Numbered from the stretch's first letter, positions 43,074-51,929 are shown. The stretch: DNA of 64,000 bases from Parvibaculum sp. (GCA_031291615.1 JARLIS010000058.1:78196-142195), one strand, 5' to 3'. Notes: generated by a model not told the origin, from the letters alone. A program made the numbers and translations.

Positions 43074-43805
43074 TCAGACCGCGCCTCCGATTTGCGAAAT
43101 GGCCTGACGGCGCATGTTGTCGGCCGCCTCGATGAGGCTCTGCGTGCTTTCGTAGGAACGCGACACCGCGATCATGTTGGTCATCTCGATGATCGGCTTG
43201 ACGTTGGAGCCTTCGATCGAGCCTTGAATCATGCGCGGATTGGCGACGGGCTGTTCGGCCTGAGTGGTCGTCGTCAGGTTTTCGCCGTCGTTCTGCAAGT
43301 CCTGCATATTGGCGAAGTCGACGAGAGCGATCTTGCCGCGCTGGCCTTTGTCGGTCGTGATGGTGCCGTCGCTAGCGATGGTGATCTGGCCGTCATCGGC
43401 GGCGAAGGTGACGTTGGTGCCTGCCGTCGTCATCACGGGATAACCGTTCGACGTGACGAGCTGGCCGGTGGCGTCGAGCTGCAAATGTCCGTTGCGCGTG
43501 TAGCGCGTGCCCGTCGGCGTCTGAACCTTGAACATGCCGCTGCCGGCGATGGCGATGTCGAGCGGATTGCCGGTCGTCTTCATCTCGCCGTCGGCGAGGT
43601 CGCGCATCTGCCCGTAGTCCTGGACGAAGGAGAGCTTCTTGTCCGGGCTCTGCTCGCTCGCGTTCGGCATCACATACTCGTCGAAGAGCATGCTTTCCGA
43701 CTTGTAGGCCGTGGTGTTCATGTTCGTGAGGTTGTTCGCGATGACGGCCATCTGCCGCATCATGGCGGTTTGGCGCGACAGGCCGATGAGAAGGGCGTTA
43801 TCCAT
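43074..43805 (-). CDS. flgF: Flagellar proximal rod protein FlgF
   Basis: 243 aa. It begins MDNALLIGLSRQTAMMRQMAVIANNLTNMNTTAYKSESMLFDEY and ends VKPIIEMTNMIAVSRSYESTQSLIEAADNMRRQAI, the D0/D1 signature of rod proteins. GNPLDIAIAGSGMFKVQTPTGTRYTRNGHLQLDATGQLV matches FlgF. First gene of the flgF-flgG-flgA-flgH operon, 57 nt downstream of a sigma-54 promoter. Confidence 0.95.
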   Translation of the reverse strand: MDNALLIGLSRQTAMMRQMAVIANNLTNMNTTAYKSESMLFDEYVMPNASEQSPDKKLSFVQDYGQMRDLADGEMKTTGNPLDIAIAGSGMFKVQTPTGTRYTRNGHLQLDATGQLVTSNGYPVMTTAGTNVTFAADDGQITIASDGTITTDKGQRGKIALVDFANMQDLQNDGENLTTTTQAEQPVANPRMIQGSIEGSNVKPIIEMTNMIAVSRSYESTQSLIEAADNMRRQAISQIGGAV

Positions 43806-43861
43806 TTCAAATCCAGACGAACGTTGACAACCTTGGGACGCGGGGCGCCCGGACCCTCCAG

Positions 43862-43877
43862 TGCAGGCGGCGTGCCA
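43862..43877 (-). promoter_or_regulatory. Sigma-54 promoter of the flgF operon
   Basis: On the minus strand TGGCACGCCGCCTGCA matches TGGCAC-N5-TTGCA with one substitution (CTGC). GG and GC are ten bases apart, 57 nt from the flgF start. Confidence 0.75.
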
Positions 43878-44167
43878 GACGAAAAGTCTAATGATTTCAG
43901 ATAGTTGTATTGAATTCCGGCAGGCGGGCTAGGCGCTTCGGGCAGGCTTTACCGGGCAGTTATTGCCGCGCCGGACAATGGGCCGGTGCCCATGCAGACG
44001 CCCGACCGGCGGCCCGGCGCGGGTCCGGTCCCGGTGTGACGAGACGAGGCGAAGTGCGGCCGGGGCAACGCTTCATTAACTAAACTAGGTAAGGATTTGG
44101 ATGCACCGCGGGCACTCGTGCGGGCTCCGATCCGGGCCTTCATCGAGGCGGTGCAAATCTCCCGAAG

Positions 44168-44186
44168 GCCGGCGGTTTTCGCCGGC
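44168..44186 (+). promoter_or_regulatory. Leader hairpin before fliL
   Basis: GCCGGCG-GTTTT-CGCCGGC forms a perfect 7-bp GC stem ending 16 nt before the fliL ATG, just upstream of the AAGGTGGG ribosome binding site. It may affect translation or mRNA stability; no function is shown. Confidence 0.4.
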
Positions 44187-44202
44187 GGGCAAGGTGGGCA
44201 AA

Positions 44203-44700
44203 ATGGCCGCGATAGATGCCGACGATTCCGAAGTGGAAGGTGGGGAAGCCGCCGCTCCCGCAAAGCGCAAGCTGAGCGGCAAGGTGCTCATCCTCTATAT
44301 CGTCCTGCCGCTCGTCCTCCTTATCGGCGGCGGCGCGGGCGTTTATTTCTCCGGCCTGCTTGGAACTTCGCACAAGGAAGAAAAGCCGGTCGTCGTCGAG
44401 CCGGTCTTCTACGACCTTCCCGATTTTCTCGTGAATCTGAGCGGGCCTCCGCCGCAGCACTTCCTGAAAATGAAGGTGACGCTGCAAATCACGGACGCCA
44501 ATGCCGCAAAGCGTCTCGATGCCGAAATCCCCCGCGTGCTCGACGCGTTCCAGATTTATCTGCGCGAACTTCGGCCGGAAGACCTGGAAGGGTCGGCGGG
44601 CATCCTGCGCGTGAAGGAAGAACTTCTGCGCCGCATCAATCTCGCCATCCAGCCGCCGCTCGCGACGGACATCCTCTTCAAAGAAGTCATCATTCAGTAG
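44203..44700 (+). CDS. fliL: Flagellar basal body-associated protein FliL
   Basis: 165 aa from MAAIDADDSEVEGGE at 44203, with AAGGTGGG upstream. An N-terminal acidic tail is followed by one TM helix (VLILYIVLPLVLLIGGGAGVYFSG) and a periplasmic stomatin-like domain containing YDLPDFLVNLSGPPPQHFLKMKVTLQI and RINLAIQPPLATDILFKEVIIQ. FliL rings around MotAB stators and boosts torque. It heads the fliL-fliM-DUF6468-motE cluster. Confidence 0.93.
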   Translation: MAAIDADDSEVEGGEAAAPAKRKLSGKVLILYIVLPLVLLIGGGAGVYFSGLLGTSHKEEKPVVVEPVFYDLPDFLVNLSGPPPQHFLKMKVTLQITDANAAKRLDAEIPRVLDAFQIYLRELRPEDLEGSAGILRVKEELLRRINLAIQPPLATDILFKEVIIQ

Positions 44701-44748
44701 GGCTCTCAGGGCTCCCCGGTTCAAGTTCAGCAAGGCGTGGCTAGTCTC

Positions 44749-45843
44749 ATGGCGACTGTCGACGAAATCGATCCCGACGAAATGGCGGCTGCAATGGCGG
44801 CGCTCGAAGGGGAGGGCGATGCTGCCGATCAGGACGCTCCGCATCGCGTCGCGCCGGAGCGCGTGCTCAACCAGGACGAAATCGACAGCCTTCTCGGCTT
44901 CGAAATCGACAATGAGCAGGACGGCGAGCGCACGGGCATTCGCGCGATCATCAATTCGGCGCTTGTCTCTTATGAGCGCCTGCCGATGCTTGAAATCGTG
45001 TTCGACAGGCTTGTGCGCCTGATGACCACGAGCCTGCGCAATTTCACGTCGGACAATGTCGAAGTCAGCCTCGACAATATTTCCTCGATCCGCTTCGGCG
45101 ACTATCTCAATTCGATCCCGCTGCCTGCCGTTCTCGCGGTCTTCCGCGCGAAGGAGTGGGACAATTACGGCATGTTCACGGTCGACTCGAACCTGATCTA
45201 TTCGATCGTCGACGTGCTGCTCGGCGGACGGCGCGGCACCGCGGCCATGCGCATCGAAGGTCGCCCCTATACGACGATCGAGCTCAGCCTCGTCCAGCGC
45301 ATGATCGAGGTCGTGTTGCAGGACGCCAAGGCCGCCTTCGAGCCCTTGTCGCCGGTCACGCTCGAGCTCGATCGGATCGAGACGAATCCGCGCTTCGCCG
45401 CCATCGCGCGGCCCGCCAACGCCGCCATTCTGATCAAGCTCAGGATCGACATGGAAGATCGCGGCGGGCGCATCGAAATGCTGCTGCCCTATGCGACGCT
45501 GGAACCGATCCGCGAACTTCTTCTCCAGATGTTCATGGGCGAGAAATTCGGCCGCGACTCGATCTGGGAAAGCCATCTCGCAACCGAGCTCTGGTCGACC
45601 AAGATTCCGCTCGAAGCGGTTCTCGACGAGCAGAAGCTCAGCTTGCGCGAGGTCATGGATTTCAAGGTCGGACAAACGCTGATGCTCAACAACGGGCCGG
45701 ACGCGCTTGTCGAAATGCGCTGCGGCGGCGTGTCGCTGGCGTCGGGCCGCATCGGCCGGATTTCGAACAGCGTCGCCGTGCGCATCGAGCGCGGCATCAA
45801 ACACAAAAGCGCCGCGACGGCGGATGCGGGAGCGCGGAAATGA
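44749..45843 (+). CDS. fliM: Flagellar motor switch protein FliM
   Basis: 364 aa from ATG 44749; a GTG at 44737 would add four residues. The N-terminal LNQDEIDSLLGF is the CheY-P-binding/anchor motif type. The middle CheC-like domain has IINSALVSYERLPMLEIVFDRLVRLMTTSLRNFTSDNVEVSLDNISSIRFGDYLNSIPLPA, and the C-terminal SpoA domain has IPLEAVLDEQKLSLREVMDFKVGQTLML. It is the central C-ring protein that sets rotation direction. It is 48 nt after fliL and overlaps the next gene by ATGA. FliG and FliN are not encoded here. Confidence 0.96.
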   Translation: MATVDEIDPDEMAAAMAALEGEGDAADQDAPHRVAPERVLNQDEIDSLLGFEIDNEQDGERTGIRAIINSALVSYERLPMLEIVFDRLVRLMTTSLRNFTSDNVEVSLDNISSIRFGDYLNSIPLPAVLAVFRAKEWDNYGMFTVDSNLIYSIVDVLLGGRRGTAAMRIEGRPYTTIELSLVQRMIEVVLQDAKAAFEPLSPVTLELDRIETNPRFAAIARPANAAILIKLRIDMEDRGGRIEMLLPYATLEPIRELLLQMFMGEKFGRDSIWESHLATELWSTKIPLEAVLDEQKLSLREVMDFKVGQTLMLNNGPDALVEMRCGGVSLASGRIGRISNSVAVRIERGIKHKSAATADAGARK

Positions 45844-46289
45844 CGGCTTTGCCGATGGATGTCATGCTTGAAGTGATCGTGTGCGTGCTGCTGGCCGCGA
45901 CGATCGTCTATTGCGCGACGCTCGACCGCCGCTTGCGCGCCATGCGTTCCGGGCAGGACGGCCTGCGCGAACTCATTACGGACCTCTCGGCCGCGACGAA
46001 CAATGCGGTTGCCGCCATTGCGCGCCTGCGCGAGGCGAGCGATGCGACCGGCAAGAGTTTGAGCGAACAGGTGAAGCGCGGCCGCGCGCTGGCCGACGAG
46101 CTCGCGCTCATGGTCGAATCCGGCAACGACATCGCCGACCGTCTCGGCAGTCTCGAAATGCGCCGTCCCGCGTCCGCGCCTGTGGCGCAGCCCGCGGCCG
46201 GTCCGCGCATCGTTCAGCCGTCCCGCGACACGAAACCCCTGAGCGCCGAACCGCAGCGGTTGCTCGACCTCCTGAAGCGCGCGCGCTGA
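45840..46289 (+). CDS. DUF6468 flagellar-cluster membrane protein
   Basis: 149 aa from ATG 45840, overlapping the fliM stop (ATGA). One N-terminal TM segment (VMLEVIVCVLLAATIVYCATL) is followed by a helical cytoplasmic coiled-coil part (RAMRSGQDGLRELITDLSAATNNAVAAIARLREAS...VKRGRALADELALMVESGNDIADRL). A Pro/Ala linker and a short terminal helix (PQRLLDLLKRAR) end the protein. The family is found beside fliM/motE in alphaproteobacteria and has no assigned biochemical role. Its position between fliM and motE suggests a motor-associated or stator-associated function, by inference. Confidence 0.8.
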   Translation: MTALPMDVMLEVIVCVLLAATIVYCATLDRRLRAMRSGQDGLRELITDLSAATNNAVAAIARLREASDATGKSLSEQVKRGRALADELALMVESGNDIADRLGSLEMRRPASAPVAQPAAGPRIVQPSRDTKPLSAEPQRLLDLLKRAR

Positions 46290-46299
46290 GGACCGACAC

Positions 46300-47070
46300 A
46301 TGCTCGACCGCCTTCGCCTCCTGTCGACCGTGATGCTCTGCGCAGCCATGCTGCTCGGGCTCAAGGCCATTCATCTCGTCGGCGGGTTCGAGGACGTTCT
46401 GGCCGTCTCGCAGGCCAAGGCCAGCGATGCGGAAGCGCCGGCCGCCGCCGAGAAGCCAGCGGCCGAAGGCGAGGGACAGTCCAAAAAGACGGAACTGTCG
46501 GATGATGCGAACAAGGCCGCGCTCAAGAACCAGGCCGAGCAGCTCAAAGATCAGAAAATGACGCCCGCCGAAGTGGCCGTGCTCGAAAGTCTTTCGGCGC
46601 GCCGGGGCGAACTCGACAAGCGGGCGAAGGATCTCGATCTGCGCGAGCAGCTCCTGAACGCCGCCCAGAAGCGCGTCGAAGACCGCATCGCGGAACTCAA
46701 GGGCATCGAGGAAAAGATCAACGGCCAGATCGCCGATAACGACAAGGCGCATGACGCCCAGATGGACGGTCTCGTGAAGATGTACGAGACGATGAAGCCG
46801 AAAGAGGCCGCGCGCATTTTCGAACGGCTCGACATGGGCGTGCTCATCGACGTCGTCAAGCGCATGCAGCCGCGCAAGATGTCCGCCGTGCTGGCGGCGA
46901 TGGACCCCGTGGCCGCGCAGGAACTGACGGTCGAGCTTGCCACCGGCGACAAATTGCCCGATGTGCCGGGCGATCCGACGAAGCCCAAGGCAACGCCGGG
47001 GACCGCTCCCCAGGCCGGCATGCCCGCACCCGTCGCGCCTGCTGTCGCCGGCAATGGGCAGCAGAGCTGA
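46300..47070 (+). CDS. MotE-like protein with MgtE N-terminal-type domain
   Basis: 256 aa. An N-terminal signal anchor (RLLSTVMLCAAMLLGLKAIHLVGG) is followed by an Ala/Lys/Glu coiled coil (EVAVLESLSARRGELDKRAKDLDLREQLLNAAQKRVEDRIAELKGIEEKI). The MgtE_N-like module follows (MYETMKPKEAARIFERLDMGVLIDVVKRMQPRKMSAVLAAMDPVAAQELTVELA), then a Pro/Ala tail. Rhizobial MotE is a periplasmic chaperone for the motility protein MotC; homologues accompany fliM in most alphaproteobacteria. It starts 10 nt after the DUF6468 gene. Confidence 0.85.
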   Translation: MLDRLRLLSTVMLCAAMLLGLKAIHLVGGFEDVLAVSQAKASDAEAPAAAEKPAAEGEGQSKKTELSDDANKAALKNQAEQLKDQKMTPAEVAVLESLSARRGELDKRAKDLDLREQLLNAAQKRVEDRIAELKGIEEKINGQIADNDKAHDAQMDGLVKMYETMKPKEAARIFERLDMGVLIDVVKRMQPRKMSAVLAAMDPVAAQELTVELATGDKLPDVPGDPTKPKATPGTAPQAGMPAPVAPAVAGNGQQS

Positions 47071-47104
47071 AAGGCCGGATTTCCGCGCCTTTCGACCCGG
47101 CGCC

Positions 47105-47119
47105 TTAAACGCCGCTTAA
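47105..47119. promoter_or_regulatory. CtrA box upstream of the large TPR protein gene
   Basis: TTAA-ACGCCGC-TTAA is an exact match to TTAA-N7-TTAA, 46-115 nt before the candidate starts of the TPR gene. A single TTAA follows at 47135. Confidence 0.7.
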
Positions 47120-47219
47120 CCTCGAATATCTAGTCTTAAGGCTCAAGCGCTTGCGTCGGGCAGGCGTCGTTCGGCGCTGTTTCGCGCCGGGCGGAAATGT
47201 CCATGGGCGGGCAACAGGC

Positions 47220-50200
47220 GTGATCGAGGCCGGGCGACATCAACGGAAAGCGCGCGAGACGAAGCGCCGCATGAGCGTCGTCGCGCATGCGATGGCGGCG
47301 GCGATGTTCATTCTCGCCTGCGCGACATTCGGGCCTGCGCCTGCATCCGCCGATCCGACCGTGACGACCAGTCTTTCCGAAGAGAACGGCTATGGCCGGA
47401 TCGTCCTCACCTGGCCGGGCGGCGTTCCCGCGCATTCCGAAAGCATCACGTCTGGCGTTGCCGTTATTTCCTTCGACAGGCCGTTCGACATCGACCGCGA
47501 AGAATTTCTGCGCAAGATGCCGAACTATGTGGCGCTGGCGCGGCAGGACACGGATCGCAAGTCACTGCGGCTCGCGCTCAAATTCGACTATTGGCTGAAC
47601 GCGCGCCAGGTCGAGAACAGCCTCTATCTCGATCTCCTGCCGCGGACATGGGCGGGCGATCCGCCGCCATTGCCGGCCGATGTGCTGGCGCGGCTTGCCG
47701 CGTCCGCCGAAGCGAGAAAGCAGGCTGCGGCGGAAGCGAAACTCATCAAGGAACGCGGCGTCGTCGATCCGACCGCGCCGCCGCCGGGGCTTGCCGTTCG
47801 CGTCGCGGTGCATGACGGCGTCACGCGCCTCGTCTTCGACTGGAACCAGCCGGTTCTCTACTCGCTGTCGCAGCAGGAGGGGGCGGCGACCATCACCTTC
47901 GACCGCACGGCGAAAGTGTCGCTGGCGCCGATCCGCGTCGATCCGCCTCCCTATCTCACGACGATCAGCGCGATGCAGAGCGAAGGCCGCCTGTCCGTCA
48001 TGATGAAGCTCGCGCCCGGCGTCGTCGTCTCGGATTTCCGCGAAGACCTCGGCGTCGTCCTCGATCTGAAGCCCGTGCAGCCGGGACATGCGGACGCCGC
48101 GCCGGCAAAGGCGAGCGAAGCCGCTCCCGCCAAGGCGGCGGCCTCGCAGGCCCATGCGCCGCAAGCGATCACGCCGCCCGCCGCAACGGTGGCAAAGGCG
48201 GAACCGGCCGCGGCTCCCGCTGCGGCGGAAAAGCCCGTTGCCGCGCCCGCCGACAAGCCGAAGGCGGAGGCCGCCGCCGCGCCCGTGCCCGCGCCGCAGA
48301 CATCTCCGGCGCCCGAAGCGCCCTCGGGCGCCGTTCCGGTGACGGTGCGCGTCGCTAATGGCCGCGCCGATATCGAGTTTCCATGGGCAAAGCCTGTCGG
48401 CGCCGCCGTCTTCCAGCGCGGCGATATGCTCTGGGTCGTCTTCGACGAGCGTGCGCCGCTCGATTTTTCGAAGATCGGCCCCGAGGCGCAGAAAATGTTC
48501 GGCAAGCCGATGCAAGTTGCGGTGGAAAAGGGAACGGCCTTCGCCATTCCCCTCACCAGTTCGCGCTTGCTGCTGGCCGCGACCGAGGACGGCACGATGT
48601 GGCGCGTCTCGCTTGGCGACACACAGACTTCGACCGGCCGACCCATATCGCTGGCGCGGAGCTGGTCGGATACGGGCGAGGGGATCGTCACCTTCGATCT
48701 CAAGGGCGCACGCGATGTCATTCAGGTGCGCGATCCTGTCGTCGGCGACACTCTCATGGTGGCGACCGCGCGCGGGCCCGCACAGGCGGTGCAGGCGCAA
48801 CGCGGCCTCATCGAGTTTCAGGCCTTGCAGACGGCGCAGGGCATCGCGATCGTGCGGCTCGCCGACGATCTCAATGTCGCGGCCGCGCCGGACGCCATCA
48901 TCGTGTCGCGGCATGGCGGACTTTCCCTTTCGGCGGATAATGACGGCGGGGCCCCGACGGCGCAGACGGGCTCGTCGTTCCGCTCTCCGGCCTTGGTGGA
49001 TTTCGCGGCCTGGCGCGGCAAGGGCAGCTTCATCGACGGCAGGAGACATTATCTGACGCAGATCGCTAGCGCTCCGGCCGACCGGCAGGCGGCGATGCGG
49101 CTCGACTATGGGCGGTTCCTCCTTGCCTATGGGTTGGGGCCGGAGGCTCTCGATCAATTCAACATGGCGCTCGCCAACGACAGCAAGAGCGACAGCGATC
49201 CGTCCTATCGGGTGCTTCGCGCGGTCGGCGAATATATGTCCGCGCAATATTCCAAGGCCGTCGCCGATCTCTCGACAAGCGCGCTCGCGCTCGACCCCTA
49301 TGCCGCCGTGTGGCGCGGTCTTGCCCGCGCCGAGCTCGGCGCAATGGATGATGCGCATAAGGACTTCACGATGGCCGAGCCGGTAATCGACACGCTCGAT
49401 CCGGCGCTGGCGGCGAAAATCCGCGTCTGGGCGGCCGATGCCGATCTTGCGGCGAAGGATTACTCCGGCGCGCGCGCGCAGCTCGACCGCGTGCCCGCCA
49501 ATCTCGCCGATCGTCGAGTGCAGGCGCAGGCGCTCTTCGTGCAGGCGGGCATTCTCGACGGGCTGAACAAGGTCGAGGAGGCGAGCCTCGGTTACGACAA
49601 GGCGGGTGAATTGGGCGACCGGCAGGTCGAGGTCCGGTCGCGGCTGGCCAAGGCCTTGATGTTCAATCGCGCGGGCAAGCTCGACGACGGCAAGCTCATC
49701 GAGGAACTCGACCGGCTGCGCATGGCATGGCGCGGCGACGCCCTCGAACTCAAGATACTCTCGAAGCTCGCGGACCTTCGGCTCGCCAGGGGCGACGTGG
49801 TGGAAGCGCTGGGCGCGATGCGCGTCGCCAGCGCGAATTTTCCCGACAGCGACGACGCACATGAAATGGGCGCGCGGATGCCCGACATCTTCGCCAATTA
49901 TTTCATCAGTGGCGGGGCGGACAAGCTGCCTGCGGTGCAGGCGCTCGCCTTCTATTACGGCTTTCAGGACCTGACACCCATCGGGCAGAAGGGCGACGAG
50001 GTGATCCGTCACCTTGCCGAACAGCTCGTCTCGGTCGATCTCCTGCCGCAGGCGGAGGCCTTGCTGCATTACCAGATCGAGCACCGGCTTTATGGCGGCG
50101 TCGCCAAGGCCCAGGTCGCGGCGCGTCTCGCCGGCATCTACCTGCTCGACCAGAAGCCGCAGGATGCGCTGACGCTGCTCCGCGCCACGGCGCAGAACCT

Positions 50201-50705
50201 GTTGCCGGACACGCTCGACCGCGACCGCCGCCTGCTCGAGGCGCGCGCGCTCGGCGCGATGAAACAATATGACCTCGCGCTCGATCTCCTTTCGGAGATC
50301 GGAGGCGCGCAGTCGGACGAGTTGCGCGCCGATGTGTTGTGGGAGGCACAGCGCTGGAGCGATGCGGGGCAGGCAGCCGAAATTCTCGTCGATGCATCGC
50401 CCGCAAACGCCGCCCTGACGCCCGAGATGCGCTTCGAGATCATGCGCGGGGCCATCGCCTATTCGCTTGCGGCGGATGAGGCGGGGCTGAAGCGGCTCCG
50501 CGACAAGTACGGTGCGCGCATGGCCTCGACGCCCGACGCGGCGAGCTTTGCCGTCGTCTCCGATCCGATCGAGCGCACGGGCGCCGCTTTCCGCGAGCTT
50601 GTGAGCCGCGTCGCCTCGGTCAATACGATGGAGCGGTTCGTCGCCTCGCTGAATTCGCAGGCCGGGGCGCAGTCCGGACAGACGCCGCCCGTCGCCACCA
50701 ACTAA
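47220..50705 (+). CDS. Large exported TPR protein of the flagellar cluster
   Basis: 1,161 aa from GTG 47220. Starts at TTG 47151 or ATG 47271 are possible, but 47220 keeps the basic KARETKRR stretch ahead of the signal hydrophobic core (VVAHAMAAAMFILACATFGPAPASA, cleaved before DP). The N-terminal half holds repeated beta domains resembling AMIN-like modules (TTSLSEENGYGRIVLTWPG, VRVAVHDGVTRLVFDW, VTVRVANGRADIEFPW). An Ala/Pro/Lys-rich linker lies around residue 300-380. The C-terminal half (from about residue 620) is TPR/SEL1-like helical repeat (RLDYGRFLLAYGLGPEALDQFNMALAN, VWRGLARAELGAMDDAHKDF). It is likely periplasmic, possibly peptidoglycan-associated. Similar genes follow motE in other alphaproteobacteria; the precise role is unknown. 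Confidence 0.75.
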   Translation: MIEAGRHQRKARETKRRMSVVAHAMAAAMFILACATFGPAPASADPTVTTSLSEENGYGRIVLTWPGGVPAHSESITSGVAVISFDRPFDIDREEFLRKMPNYVALARQDTDRKSLRLALKFDYWLNARQVENSLYLDLLPRTWAGDPPPLPADVLARLAASAEARKQAAAEAKLIKERGVVDPTAPPPGLAVRVAVHDGVTRLVFDWNQPVLYSLSQQEGAATITFDRTAKVSLAPIRVDPPPYLTTISAMQSEGRLSVMMKLAPGVVVSDFREDLGVVLDLKPVQPGHADAAPAKASEAAPAKAAASQAHAPQAITPPAATVAKAEPAAAPAAAEKPVAAPADKPKAEAAAAPVPAPQTSPAPEAPSGAVPVTVRVANGRADIEFPWAKPVGAAVFQRGDMLWVVFDERAPLDFSKIGPEAQKMFGKPMQVAVEKGTAFAIPLTSSRLLLAATEDGTMWRVSLGDTQTSTGRPISLARSWSDTGEGIVTFDLKGARDVIQVRDPVVGDTLMVATARGPAQAVQAQRGLIEFQALQTAQGIAIVRLADDLNVAAAPDAIIVSRHGGLSLSADNDGGAPTAQTGSSFRSPALVDFAAWRGKGSFIDGRRHYLTQIASAPADRQAAMRLDYGRFLLAYGLGPEALDQFNMALANDSKSDSDPSYRVLRAVGEYMSAQYSKAVADLSTSALALDPYAAVWRGLARAELGAMDDAHKDFTMAEPVIDTLDPALAAKIRVWAADADLAAKDYSGARAQLDRVPANLADRRVQAQALFVQAGILDGLNKVEEASLGYDKAGELGDRQVEVRSRLAKALMFNRAGKLDDGKLIEELDRLRMAWRGDALELKILSKLADLRLARGDVVEALGAMRVASANFPDSDDAHEMGARMPDIFANYFISGGADKLPAVQALAFYYGFQDLTPIGQKGDEVIRHLAEQLVSVDLLPQAEALLHYQIEHRLYGGVAKAQVAARLAGIYLLDQKPQDALTLLRATAQNLLPDTLDRDRRLLEARALGAMKQYDLALDLLSEIGGAQSDELRADVLWEAQRWSDAGQAAEILVDASPANAALTPEMRFEIMRGAIAYSLAADEAGLKRLRDKYGARMASTPDAASFAVVSDPIERTGAAFRELVSRVASVNTMERFVASLNSQAGAQSGQTPPVATN

Positions 50706-50721
50706 GGCGAGGCTTCGGCCG

Positions 50722-51486
50722 TCAGGTTCCGAAGCTCTGGACGAGGCTTCCCGCGATCAGCGTCCAGCCGTCCACCAGCACGAAGAAGATCAGCTTGAAG
50801 GGCAGCGAGATCGTGACCGGCGGCAGCATCATCATGCCCATCGACATCAGGACCGATGCGACCACCATGTCGATGACGATGAAGGGCAGGAAGATCAGGA
50901 AGCCGATTTCAAAGGCGCGGCGAAGCTCGCTCAGCATGAAGCCCGGCACGATGACCTGAAGCGGAAGGTCTTTCGCTTCTGCGGGTTCCGCCGTCTTCGA
51001 CAGATCGACGAAGAGCTTCAGATCCTGCTTGCGCACCTGGCTCAGCATGAAGGTCTTGAAGGGTTCGCTCGTCTTCGTGAAGGCTTCGCCGAGTTCCATC
51101 TGCTTGTTCATCAGCGGCTCGATGCCCGCGTGATAGGCGGCCGTGAAGGTTGGCGTCATGACGAAGGCGGTCAGGAAGAGGGCGAGGCTGATCATCACCG
51201 AGTTCGGCGGCGAAGTCTGGGTGCCGATGGCGGTGCGCAGCAGGGAGAGGACGACGACGATCCGGGTGAAGGACGTCACCATGATGAAGATCGACGGGGC
51301 GAGGCTCAACACGGTGACCAGCGCGATGAGCTGGACGATGTGATCGGTCAGGCCGAAATTGTCGGCGAGATCGACCTTGATCGTGTCGGCAAGCGCTGCG
51401 TCGCTGATGGAGAAGGCGACGAAGGCGCCGATGACGCCGGCGATGAGCGGCGCGCTTTCAACGATATGGCGAATGAGACGGTTCAC
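50722..51486 (-). CDS. fliP: Flagellar type III export protein FliP
   Basis: 254 aa with a cleavable signal sequence (LIAGVIGAFVAFSISDAALA). FliP hallmarks are PSIFIMVTSFTRIVVVLSLLRTAIGTQTSPPNSVMISLALFLT, LKLFVDLSK, VIVPGFMLSELRRAFEIGFLIFLPFIVIDMVVASVLMSMGMMMLPPVTISLPFKLIFFVLVDGW. It is a core export-gate subunit forming the FliPQR pore. It overlaps fliO by ATGA at its start and is convergent with the TPR gene. Confidence 0.97.
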   Translation of the reverse strand: MNRLIRHIVESAPLIAGVIGAFVAFSISDAALADTIKVDLADNFGLTDHIVQLIALVTVLSLAPSIFIMVTSFTRIVVVLSLLRTAIGTQTSPPNSVMISLALFLTAFVMTPTFTAAYHAGIEPLMNKQMELGEAFTKTSEPFKTFMLSQVRKQDLKLFVDLSKTAEPAEAKDLPLQVIVPGFMLSELRRAFEIGFLIFLPFIVIDMVVASVLMSMGMMMLPPVTISLPFKLIFFVLVDGWTLIAGSLVQSFGT

Positions 51487-51860
51487 GCGCGGCGCTCCTT
51501 GATGAATTCGAAAAGCTTCTGGAACTGTGCGGCGGGCGCCGGGAACTGAAGGACGGGCGCTGCATTCGCATCGGCCGGTTGTTCCTCGACGACCGGCGCA
51601 TCGATGCCGGATTCGATGAGAAGGTCACGGTCGCCGCCGAGCAGGATCAGATGTTCCTTGTTGTCGCGGCGGATGAGCACAAGCCGATGCTTGGCGTCGA
51701 TGACCTTGACTTCCGAGACGCCGAGACGCTTGCGGCCGCCCATCGAGGTGAGCCCGCCGGTGGCGAGCCCGAGGCGCTTTGCGGCGAAGGCGCAGACCGC
51801 GATCAGGCCGATGATGAAGGCCAGCGCGCCGACGAAACGAAGGATTTCGGTGATTTCCAT
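51483..51860 (-). CDS. fliO: Flagellar export protein FliO
   Basis: 125 aa from MEITEILRFVGALAFIIGLIAVCAFAAKRLG at 51860; a longer in-frame start at 51914 is Arg/Pro-rich and unlikely. One TM segment precedes a cytosolic domain with KRLGVSEVKVIDAKHRLVLIRRDNKEHLILLGGDRDLLIESGID, typical of FliO. It stabilises FliP during export-gate assembly. First gene of the fliO-fliP pair, divergent from flgB, with CtrA boxes between. Confidence 0.88.
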   Translation of the reverse strand: MEITEILRFVGALAFIIGLIAVCAFAAKRLGLATGGLTSMGGRKRLGVSEVKVIDAKHRLVLIRRDNKEHLILLGGDRDLLIESGIDAPVVEEQPADANAAPVLQFPAPAAQFQKLFEFIKERRA

Positions 51861-51929
51861 AGCTTCTGCCCTGAAAGGGGCGTCCCGCTTCGGGCCACCC
51901 CTGATAGGGAACAATCTGCCGGGTCATGT

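Larger units (their letters stand above)
43806..44202. other. Divergent regulatory region flgF / fliL
   Basis: About 400 bp without a supported gene. It contains the flgF sigma-54 promoter (43862-43877), a lone TTAA half-site near 44076 and the fliL leader hairpin (44168-44186). Overlapping open frames here have no family resemblance. Confidence 0.6.

Noticed and set aside
44065..44090. CtrA box before fliL
   Set aside because: Only one TTAA half-site is present; the partner at 7-bp spacing does not match on either side.
47562..50267. Very long open frame antisense to the large TPR gene
   Set aside because: It is Arg/His/Gly-rich with no domain, and is a mirror of codon bias in GC-rich DNA. 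The plus-strand gene has a signal peptide and repeats.
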